Source: Campanula takesimana (taxonomy: Eukaryota > Streptophyta > Magnoliopsida > Asterales > Campanulaceae). From it: a stretch of 64,000 nucleotides of DNA. Location: the NCBI GenBank assembly GCA_026119855.1, contig JAOWBW010000105.1, forward strand, positions 1,054,001 through 1,118,000. The letters are read 5' to 3'. Of the stretch, positions 56,150-64,000 are shown piece after piece (position 1 is the first letter of the stretch; every line of letters starts with the position of its first letter). Under the pieces are notes generated by a model, which saw only the letters and a program-made list of their open reading frames with translations, was not told the origin of the DNA and searched no databases. The position numbers and the translations under genes are program-made.

Positions 56150-56640
56150 GATGCCTGCCATGTTTACACATGCACACACCTGCCATGTTTACACATGCAC
56201 ACACTTTCCATGTCTACACATGCACCCTACACACACTTACCACGTTTACACATGCACACACTTGCCATGTTTACACGTGCACCTCACACACACCTGCCAT
56301 GTTTACACATGCACACACCTGCCATGTTTACACATGCACACTTGCCATGTTTACACATGCAAACACCTGCCATGTTTACACATGCACACACCTGCCATGT
56401 TTACACATGCACACACCTTCCATGTTTACACATGCACACACTTGCCATGTTTACACACGCACACACCTGCCATGTTTACACATACACACACCCGCCATGT
56501 TTACACATGCACACACTTGCCATGTTTACACATGCACACACCTGCCATGTTTACACATGCACACACCTGCCATGTTTACACATGCACACTTGCCATGTTT
56601 TCACGTGCCCCCTACAGTTAAGCCATGTTTACACATGCAC
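56150..56640. repeat. 25-bp minisatellite in the F leader
   Basis: About 19 copies of a unit built on TGCCATGTTTACACATGCAC, with some units shortened by a few bases. All three plus frames are open for long stretches (His/Cys/Thr-rich), which is a by-product of the repeat. CATGTTTACACATG in each unit has CATGT/ACATG arms. Confidence 0.93.
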
Positions 56641-57119
56641 CCGCGCACTCCGCCATGTTAATACTCGTACCTTGTACCTTGTACCTTGTACCATGTACCT
56701 TTGTTATTCTCGCTTTAGTATTAGGGTCAAACAAAACTCTGCTATGCTCCCTTGTACATTATTTTCCTTCTCATGCATTGCATTGGCATCATCCTAACAT
56801 TAAAAACTTCTCTCTTTTCTCCCTAAAAAAGAATTAGTTTTTACCACACACTACCACTAGTCCGTGTCAGCACTGCACAGGTCCCCATTACCCGGAGTAT
56901 TCGATGTGCAGGAATTTGTGCGCTACTGCCGCCCTCTTTTCGAGTCACTCGTCTACTCCACTCACCGTGTACGTTCCGCGAGCGGTGGGAACCTTTTACC
57001 TAACCCGTGTCAACCCACACATAGAGATTAGGACACTCCTCGGACCACCCATTTAAGATGTAAATAAATGCAAATCTTTTAGCAAATAAAATATGCATTG
57101 CATCTAGGCGACCTCTAAG
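56641..57119 (+). other. Unassigned leader sequence of F
   Basis: Four tandem copies of CTTGTACC-like octamers at about 56670-56700. I see nothing else recognisable. Confidence 0.5.
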
Positions 57120-58620
57120 GTCCATCGCTCATCCGTTGGGCCATCATTGCGATCCATTTGGGTCTACCCTTCACCTTCGACCGCCTAGGTCAACCTTCTC
57201 AACCTTTGACTGCCTAGGTCAACCTTATCTACCTTGACCCCCTAGGTCAACCCTTACCGACTTTTGACCTCCTAGGTCAACCTTATCCGCCTTTGACCCC
57301 TTAGGTCAACCTTTGACCTCCTAAGTCAACCTTATCCGCCTTTGACCCCTTAGGTCAACCTTTGACCACCTAGGTCAATCTTCCCAACCTTTGACCTCCT
57401 AGGTCAACCTTATCTACCTATGACCTCCTAGGTCAACCTTTGACCCCCTAGGTCAACCCTTACCAACTTTTGACCTCCTAGGTCAACCTTATCCGCCTTT
57501 GACCCCTTAGGTCAACCTTTGACCTCCTAGGTCAACCTTATCCGCCTTTGACCCCTTAGGTCAACCTTTGACCTCCTAGGTCAACCTTATCCGCCTTTGA
57601 CCCCTTAGGTCAACCTTTGACCACCTAGGTCAATCTTCCCAACCTTTGACCTCCTAGGTCAACCTTATCTACCTTTGACCTCCTAGGTCAACCTTTGACC
57701 CCCTAGGTCGACCTTACCAACTTTTGACCTCCTAGGTCAACCTTACCAACCTTCGACCTCTTAGGCCAACCTTTGACCCCCCTAGGTCAGCCTTTGACCT
57801 CCTAGGTCAACCTTATCTACCTTTGACCTCCTAGGTCAACCTTGACCACCTAGGTCAATCTTCCCAACCTTTGACCTCCTAGGTCAACCTTATCAACCTT
57901 TGACCGCCTAGGTCAACCTTCTCAACCTTTGACCGCCTAGGTCAACCTTCTCAACCTTTGACCCCTTAGGTCAACCTTATCAACCTTTGACCGCCTAGGT
58001 CAACCTTAGGTCAACCTTTGACCTCCTAACCTTATCACCTTTGACCTCTTAGGTTAACCCTTGATCGCCTAGGTCAACCTTATCTACCTTTAACCTCTTA
58101 GGTCAACCCTTGACCGCCTAGGTCAACTTTATCCGCCTTTGACCTCTTAGGTCTACCCTTGACCTCCTAGGTCAACCCTATCACCTTCGACCTCTTAGGT
58201 CACCCCTCGACCTCTTAGGTCAACCTTTAACCCCATAGGTCAACCTCATCCACCTTTGACCTCTTAGGTTAACCCTTGACCGCCTAGGTCAACCTCATCC
58301 ACCTTTGACCTCTTAGGTCAACCCTTGACCTCCTAGGACAACCTTATCACATTTATCATCTTTGACCCCTTAGGTCTACCCTTGACCCCCTAGGTCAACC
58401 TCATCCGCCTTCGACCTCTTAGGTCAACCTTTGACCCCCTAGGTCAACTTAATCATCTTTGACCTCTTAGGTCAACCTTTGACCCCCCTAGGTCAACATC
58501 ATCCCCCTAGGTCAACCTCATCCTCCTAGGTCAACCTTATCCGTTTTCGACCTCTTAGGTCAATCTTTGATTCCATAGGTGAACCCAATTACCTTTGGTC
58601 CTAACCCCCTTAGGTCGAGA
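57120..58620. repeat. TTGACC/GGTCAA palindromic array in the F leader
   Basis: About 45 units of the type TTGACCTCCTAGGTCAA, arranged every 16-34 bp for 1.4 kb, some with spacers such as CCTTATCCGCC. Each unit has arms TTGACC and GGTCAA around a pyrimidine-rich centre, so each is a potential hairpin. TTGACC equals the W-box core bound by plant WRKY factors. The array decays gradually to about 59110. Confidence 0.92.
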
Positions 58621-59432
58621 CGTCATCTTGACCCACCTAGGTCATTATTTGACCCACCGTCGTCCAGACCAACCTAGGTCAACCCGTTTAGGTCCAACTT
58701 GTCCGTCTTAGGTTAAAACTACCCCTTCACCTTTGACCCGTCAAGGTCACCCCGTGACCCGCTTAGGTCGACTTACCTCTCTTGGATCCATCTAAGTCAA
58801 TCTCTAACCTTCCTTAGTCTACCAACCCGAATAAGTCAACCTTAGACCCGCTTAGGTCAAACCATGTCCATCCCGCTTAGATAATCCCATAGGCAAACCG
58901 CTACAACCCGCTATCTTGATCCATTCACCATATAGGTCAATCCAACCTTTTCTCAATTAGGTCGACCTATCCTACACCCATCTAGGTGAAACCACCATTA
59001 TTGTCGCATTCTATCTTGAACCACTTCTTGTCTCAAACCTTAGGTCAAACCTTAGGTCAAATTTAGGTCAAACCTTAAGTCAAACCTTACCCGATTCCTA
59101 TAGGTCTTCCTCACCCATGCTTGACTACAGACCGAGTCATCTCCCTCTTTTTGACCCCTATGGTCATCTCTCACCTCTTTTTTAAAGTCTAACTTGATTC
59201 GAACTACGGCGACCTGAGCCTCTTATTGTGTGGGACCTCTCCCTCATGATAAGGGGAACGTAGGCAACTTCGGCCCGGTCAAACTTTCAATGTTTTACCA
59301 AAATGCATTTCAAAAATGTGGAGACCGACTCTTTTCCAAAAAATGATTTTATAACGATGCCTTATCATTAAATACGAATCTAATTTAATTCAACTAAGAG
59401 GCTTAATTCTTTCATGACAAGAGTTCTGCATC
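58621..59432 (+). other. Decayed array and leader before the F ORF
   Basis: Diverged TAGGTCAA words to about 59110, then the second pseudoknot motif at 59204-59280 (CTACG/CGTAG with GACC/GGTC and a longer inner arm), then AT-rich leader up to the ATG at 59433. Confidence 0.55.
59204..59280 (+). ncRNA. CTACG pseudoknot motif, F leader copy
   Basis: CTACG (59204-59208) with CGTAG (59259-59263), and GACC (59211-59214) with GGTC (59277-59280). The inner region is 20 bp longer than in other copies and can form its own stem (CCTCTCCC/GGGG region). Confidence 0.45.
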
Positions 59433-60125
59433 ATGTCGGCTGCAAGGAACATCAAAGTTGCAACTGAAGCTGCTACCCAAGATCCCGAGACAATCCTCTA
59501 CACCGGTACTGCTCTCAGTAAGCAAGCATCCCACTTCGAAGCCATCCTCGATGAACAAGCAATCCACTTTAAGGCCATTCTCAACGAGCAAGCAACACAC
59601 TTTCAGAAGGAGATGCATAAGACCCTAAGAGATATCGAGAGGCGCCATTTGTCTGGCATTCGTGGCATTTATGATTACCTCAGTCGAGTTCTCCCTCTTG
59701 CTCAATGTCAACACCCGTACGCTCCTCAAATGTACGGGCCGCCACAGACTGTCCCCGTCGGGATGCCTCCTATGACTACTCATCAACAAGGGGTGCCGGT
59801 ACCTAAATCACCCTCAAAGACAGTTCGTGAAAGGAAGGACGAGCGCGAATTCGACGACTTAGGTATGCCGTTAGCCAAACTCTCCAAAAGTCTAGTTCAA
59901 GCCGGCAAGTTGTCTCCTTTGATCAACTATGAACCAAGTAGGGTGAAGCAATGCTTGGATCCCTCCAAACACTGCCAATACCACCAGTTAATTGGGCATG
60001 ACACCGAAGATTGCGTCCAATTGAGGAGAAAGATTCAAAGCCTCATTGACAGCGAAGCCATCACCCGCCAACGGAATACATGGGCATGGGCAAAAGAGGA
60101 AATTGGGGCTACCTCCTTTAAATAA
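59433..60125 (+). CDS. Short Gag-like protein of element F (no capsid domain)
   Basis: This is an uninterrupted 230-codon ORF from ATG 59433 (MSAARNIKVATEAAT). Residues 29-65 hold three similar 11-12-residue segments (KQASHFEAILDE, QAIHFKAILNE, QATHFQKEMHK), helical and likely to self-associate. A Pro-rich linker follows (residues 95-130). The C-terminal part, LGMPLAKLSKSLVQAGKLSPL, then HCQYHQLIGHDTEDC (C-x2-H-x4-H-x4-C) and LRRKIQSLIDSEAI, is alignable with the D protein at 28726-29304 and resembles the end of Tat-type Gag. The capsid region of normal Gag is missing here too. The function is unknown; nucleic-acid binding is inferred. Confidence 0.72.
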   Translation: MSAARNIKVATEAATQDPETILYTGTALSKQASHFEAILDEQAIHFKAILNEQATHFQKEMHKTLRDIERRHLSGIRGIYDYLSRVLPLAQCQHPYAPQMYGPPQTVPVGMPPMTTHQQGVPVPKSPSKTVRERKDEREFDDLGMPLAKLSKSLVQAGKLSPLINYEPSRVKQCLDPSKHCQYHQLIGHDTEDCVQLRRKIQSLIDSEAITRQRNTWAWAKEEIGATSFK

Positions 60126-60570
60126 AAGAAAAGAAAAGGGTCATTCAGTCTTCGTAGGTTCTAGAGTGTCCTTAGTTAAAAGTCCACCTTGGACGATTTT
60201 TGTTTCTTTAAGTAAAAGTCCACCCGGACTAGTCAGCTTAAATCTTTTAGTTCCAATAAAAGGGTCATTATTTCTTTTCTTTTCTCTCTAGACTTGAGAC
60301 ATAAGCTTGCATATATTGATTTCATGAAAATTGTCTTATTCACCATTTTCGCTTGATTGCTATATCTTTATATGATGAATTAATCTTAATCTTACTCATT
60401 AATGACGACTCATTAAAAGGTAAATGGACCCACAAACCATTCACATAACTAAGTAAACGATTAATCTCAAAATAACAAATGCTTCGATCAATTGGGATGA
60501 ACGAATCACTTTCCCTTCTCTCTACATTCTACCCCCATACACTTTGTCTATACACTCACCCTTTGTACAC
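60126..60570 (+). other. Post-ORF spacer of element F
   Basis: Non-coding. AAAAGTCCACCYKGGAC occurs twice (60178 and 60216), each a small inverted repeat. I recognise nothing else. Confidence 0.5.
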
Positions 60571-60810
60571 ACTTCATGTACACTCTCTATATACACCTTC
60601 TCCCATACACTATCCTCATACGCCTCTCATCCCACCATTAGGCAGAAAAAATTGACTTCATGTACACTCTCTATATACACCTTCTCCCATACACTATCCT
60701 CATACGCCTCTCATCCCACCATTAGGCAGAAAAAATTGACTTCATGTACACTCTCTATATACACCTTCTCCCATACACTATCCTCATACGCCTCTCATCC
60801 CACCATTAGA
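60571..60810. repeat. 84-bp tandem repeat, three copies
   Basis: The unit starts ACTTCATGTACACTCTCTAT at 60571, 60655 and 60739. The copies are virtually identical, so the expansion is recent. The period is a multiple of 3, which keeps one frame open by chance. Confidence 0.93.
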
Positions 60811-61190
60811 CCCCTTTTTATAAGGTCGTGACAAAGAAATGGACTGCGGTTGCTCATCATCAAATAGACATCCATGCTGCCACAATTTAAGGGATTGGTT
60901 TGTTCCCATCATGAGTACTACATGCCGTTACACTGGGGCTGTCCGTATTCCATCGCAAATATAAGACAAGTGCACGAAGTCATTCATTGGTGCACGTGAT
61001 AATCCAATGGAGCTCTACCGGTGAAAATCAAGGGGCTAGGACGCCCGCCGCTAGCAAAAGGCCGCTTGAACTATAAGGAAGCTACCTCGCAATCGAGAGA
61101 GGCGAAAGCAAACTAGGGGCTTGTCTCGCCCAATGTTTCATGTACAAATATAAAAAAAAAAAATATATATATATATATATATATGGCTCG

Positions 61191-61219
61191 CTAGGTTGAA
61201 ACCTAAAAGGGCGACCTAG
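61191..61219 (+). ncRNA. CTAGG-stem hairpin, F copy 1
   Basis: CTAGGTTG (61191-61198) pairs with CGACCTAG (61212-61219), eight pairs with one G-U. The inner CCTAAAAGGG can pair as a short stem. It is followed by GCAAAAGTTAGAGC as in D copy 1. Confidence 0.55.
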
Positions 61220-61253
61220 GCAAAAGTTAGAGCATTGCACAAAAAGAAGCCCG

Positions 61254-61283
61254 CTAGGTTGAAAACCCGAAAGGGCGGCCTAG
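61254..61283 (+). ncRNA. CTAGG-stem hairpin, F copy 2
   Basis: CTAGGTTG (61254-61261) pairs with CGGCCTAG (61276-61283). The inner CCCGAAAGGG gives a GAAA tetraloop. Confidence 0.57.
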
Positions 61284-61592
61284 GCAAAAAAAAGGGTGTG
61301 CACAAAAATATAAAATAAAAAATAAAAGAAAAATAGACGGGGCTATCACCATGGAAAAGTAAAACTCCCATTTTCTTTTCACTTCAAATGTTCTATTTTT
61401 TTTTCTTTCCCCAAAAGGAAGATTAATGCGGCAGCAACAGCCCATGACAACTACAATGGAGCATTCCACCGCAATGAGCTACAATGAAGCAATCCAAAGC
61501 AACAAGCTACAACAGAGAAACCTATCGCGACAAATGAACCTCACACCCCTAAACTCAAACCCAATTTCATCATCAGCCGGGCCACCCCCGAA

Positions 61593-61650
61593 CTACGCGG
61601 ACCTGAGCTTCTCACATTGAGGAGAACGTAGGCAACCTTAGGGTCCGGTC
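61593..61650 (+). ncRNA. CTACG pseudoknot motif, F post-gag copy
   Basis: CTACG (61593-61597) with CGTAG (61627-61631), and GACC (61600-61603) with GGTC (61647-61650). The inner CTTCTC pairs with GAGAAC-side bases. Confidence 0.5.
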
Positions 61651-62119
61651 CAAAATATACACAACCCACCTCGTAGCCAATTTTCCTTCTCTTCTCTCTT
61701 CCCCCATATTTCTACTCCTGACTTCTTCACTCACAATTGATCAAAACATTTATTAATTTGAGGCTACTTGTTTACCAATTAACCATAACTCATTAACTAA
61801 TCAACGAGGTCCATTCTCGAGCAATCAAATGAGAATCTTGAATAAAACAATTTTCAAATGTCTCGACAAGTCTTCCGTTCTACAATCTAGGAAAAAGCTA
61901 AACACTTACTTTCTGTCAAAGCAGGGGCTTCCTCCCTTTTGTACATATATACCCTCAGTTGCTCAAAGAGTCAAAATGTGAGTACTATCTCTCTCTCTCT
62001 CTTACGCTCCTCAAAATGCCCCCGCATGTTTTCAAACAATTCTTTTTTCCTTTTTTGAGTCGACTGAATGAGTTCAAAAAAAAAAAAAAAAAAAAAAATT
62101 GACGCAAAAGAGATGCCCG

Positions 62120-62149
62120 CTAGATTGAAAACCCGCAAGGGCGGTCTAG
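62120..62149 (+). ncRNA. CTAGG-stem hairpin, F copy 3
   Basis: CTAGATTG (62120-62127) pairs with CGGTCTAG (62142-62149). The inner loop CCCGCAAGGG has a GCAA tetraloop, a GNRA-type change from GAAA. Confidence 0.57.
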
Positions 62150-62171
62150 GCAGAAAAAAGGGTGCGTCTTA

Positions 62172-62560
62172 AAAGAGGTAGGATACCCCGCTCTACGCGA
62201 CTGGGGCTTCCCTAACAATAAAAGACCGACCATAAGGTTTCTCAAAGAATGCCGGGGCTTCATCAAGCACATACTTAGAAGAAGAGGACTCCTCATCATC
62301 AAGCTCGACGTTGGATTTCTCAAAGGAGGGAGGATACCCCGCTCCACGCAACTGGGGCTTCCCTAACAAGAAAGGACCGACCATAAGGTTTCTCAAAGAA
62401 TGCCGGGGCTTCATCAAGCACATACTTTGAAGAAGCGCATCCCTCATCATCAAGCTTGACGTAGAGTTTCTCAAAGGAGGGAGGGTACCCGCTCACCAAA
62501 TTAGATAATCCCCAACGGAATGGGTCGACTATGTGGTTTCCCAGAGAATACCGAGGCGTC
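62172..62560. repeat. 151-bp tandem repeat, two copies and a diverged third
   Basis: The units share CTGGGGCTTCCCTAACAA (62201 and 62352) and GCCGGGGCTTCATCAAGC. The third unit (about 62490-62560) is diverged. No gene. Confidence 0.85.
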
Positions 62561-62653
62561 AACAAGGATACACTTAGATGAAGGGCACCCTCATCGTCAA
62601 CTCGGCACGCGACGACCTATTTGGATTGATTAGAATCATAATTAATTATAAGG

Positions 62654-63390
62654 CATCTGTATAAGATCATAACACTTTCATAAAGTTTTCTCCTCCCCGA
62701 CACTTTGTTTATAAACCCGCACGCTCGGTCTCCACAAAATTGTAAAAACATCCTCGATCCATCTGAGACCCATCTCCGTGATTCTTGAGTTGACTCGGTC
62801 CTTCACCCTATTTCCTACACAATAGGATACCCTTAGGTCCCAACCTACCTGGTTCAAACCTTAGGTCCCAAGCTTACCCGGTCAGTCTTGCCTAAGTTAC
62901 ACCATAAACTCTCTAAGTCCCGAGCCTACCCGATCAGTCTTACCTAGGTCCCAAACCTACCCAGTGAGTCTTACCTACGTTACATCATAACCTCTTAGCT
63001 CGACCTTCCGCAAGTTCGTAACATCTGTATAAGATCATAACACTTTCATAAATTTTTCTCCTCCCCGACACTTTGTTTATAAATCCGCACGCTCGGTCTC
63101 CACAAAATTGTAAAAACATCCTCGATCCATCTGAGACCCATCTCCGTGATTCTTGAGTTGACTCGGTCCTTCACCCTATTTCCTACACAATAGGATACCC
63201 TTAGGTCCCAACCTACCTGGTTCAAAACCTTAGGTCCCAAGCTTACCCGGTCAGTCTTGCCTAAGTTACACCATAAACTCTCTAAGTCCCGAGCCTACCC
63301 GATCAGTCTTACCTAGGTCCCAAACCTACCCAGTGAGTCTTACCTACGTTACATCATAACCTCTTAGCTCGACCTTCCGCAAGTTCGTAG
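62654..63390. repeat. 368-bp tandem duplication
   Basis: The unit begins CATCTGTATAAGATCATAAC at 62654 and again at 63022. The copies are almost identical. Each contains repeats of TTAGGTCCCAA and TACCCGRTCAG words. Confidence 0.93.
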
Positions 63391-64000
63391 CATGACCCCT
63401 TCGGCCTCAAACCGGTTCTACCCAAAACTTCAAACCTTAAACCAGTTAACCAAAGCCAAATCCTTAGGGTGACCCATTAGGTCCCGAACCTACCGGTCCC
63501 GAGCCTACCCGATCTCCTAGATCTCAAACCTACCAACACATACTCATCCTTACCTTGTCTAAGCAATAGCTCTCTTATCCTCCTCGTTCCAACATTTTAG
63601 GTCTACTCAGTCTAACCTGTTGAGCGATCCCTTAGATCCCAAGACCATTCGAGTCTACCAAACTTATCCTTGAAGTCCATGATATGTCTGGTCCATACCT
63701 TAGGCCTCAACCCCTAAACCTTTAGGTTACAAGACTTTCTACCCTTTAGGTCTCTTACCTTACATCTCCACCCTTGGAACTCTTTAATTCCCAAGCCTAC
63801 TTGGTCCAATTAAAAGCGACGCATCTACGTCTCCCGACTCCTGTCATATCCAAGCCATGGCCCTACCACTCTTAAACCTACCAAGTACCAACCTAGTGTC
63901 ACTCCTTAGCTTCAAAAGACTTCCTAGTCTGACCATCAACCCCTTAGGTCTCTAACCTACTTAATCCGAGCCGAGTCCAAACCTCGCCACCTACGAGGTC
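63391..64000. other. Degenerate TTAGGTCCC-rich sequence
   Basis: C-rich, with loose repeats of CTTAGGTCCCAACCTACC up to the window end. It looks like an old array of the same sort as 57120-58620, with GGTCCC instead of GGTCAA. No ORF. Confidence 0.55.

Larger units (their letters stand above)
60811..62171 (+). other. Post-gag non-coding region of element F
   Basis: No ORF with homology. It contains three CTAGG hairpins and one pseudoknot motif (listed separately), an (AT)n run at 61163-61185, AGGGGCT-type words (61115, 61923), a CT run at 61988-62002 and an A-run at 62077-62098. Its make-up parallels the post-gag region of D. Confidence 0.6.
54976..64000 (+). mobile_element. Element F: Tat/Ogre-like LTR retrotransposon, 5' part
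   Basis: It starts TGTTAGTACCC inside the protease of E. It has an LTR of 1,105 bp, the same tRNA-Arg PBS as D, a very long leader with minisatellites, a short Gag-like ORF, and post-gag sequence with the same hairpin motifs as D. No pol is reached before the window ends. The 3' LTR and TSD are outside; the left TSD would be CATTC (54971-54975). Confidence 0.85.

Noticed and set aside
56148..56797. Three overlapping ORFs of 157-200 residues rich in His, Cys and Thr
   Set aside because: All three frames of a 25-bp repeat are open at once; no start context or homology.
60544..60831. 95-residue ORF with 28-residue repeats
   Set aside because: By-product of the 84-bp tandem repeat.
61163..61185. 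(AT)n run as a functional site
   Set aside because: An ordinary microsatellite; the same goes for the A-run at 62077-62098.

Overview
The window is intergenic DNA from a large, repeat-rich plant nuclear genome (an angiosperm, probably a eudicot; the sequence does not fix the species). I see no host protein gene, rRNA, tRNA or CRISPR. Nearly every base belongs to LTR retrotransposons, mostly inserted into one another; five insertions keep a perfect 5-bp target-site duplication (TSD). Elements are named here by letter.

Layout. 1-435 and 8937-9506 are pieces of an old chromovirus-type LTR (J), split by element I (436-8931, minus strand, TSD ATACT), a Ty3/gypsy element with broken gag, RT, RNase H, integrase and chromodomain-like tail. 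9507-9691 is MITE-like. From 9692 onward the backbone is an old Ty1/copia element A (minus strand). A is cut at three places: in RT by a solo LTR B (10382-24412 outer limits, TSD ACATC), in gag by D (26306-51300, TSD AGTTG), and a few dozen bases further on by E (from 51387). B is itself cut by C (10452-22927, plus, TSD ATTTT), a 12.5-kb Sirevirus-like copia element with nearly identical LTRs, gag, PR-INT-RT-RNase H and a long extra ORF after pol.

D is a Tat/Ogre-like gypsy element (PBS matching tRNA-Arg) that has only a short Gag-like ORF, a long non-coding part and a 30-bp minisatellite. It hosts a scrambled copia element G (pieces 33459-34829 and about 44796-49911, with an internal inversion), a LINE scrap, a fragment that looks like an Athila-type LTR, and H (35010-44071, TSD TAAAT), which has 3.8-3.9-kb LTRs around a 1.36-kb decayed interior. 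E (51387 onward) is a gypsy element of the same family as I. It is cut in its protease by F (54976 to beyond the window end), a second Tat/Ogre-like element with another short Gag-like ORF, several minisatellites and an array of about 45 palindromic TTGACC/GGTCAA units.

What is unusual. (1) D and F share two recurrent RNA-like motifs whose stems are preserved by paired base changes: a CTAGG-stem hairpin with an inner GNRA loop, and a CTACG/CGTAG stem that can form a pseudoknot. (2) D and F each carry an intact short Gag-like ORF that keeps an N-terminal charged segment and a C-terminal C-H-H-C knuckle but no capsid region. (3) LTRs of unrelated lineages each contain a GC-rich block of paired short palindromes. 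(4) The young element C is littered with TGCGCC/GCGCGC words in coding and non-coding parts, and its clear frameshifts are all of the -1 type, which points to consensus under-calling or very recent decay.
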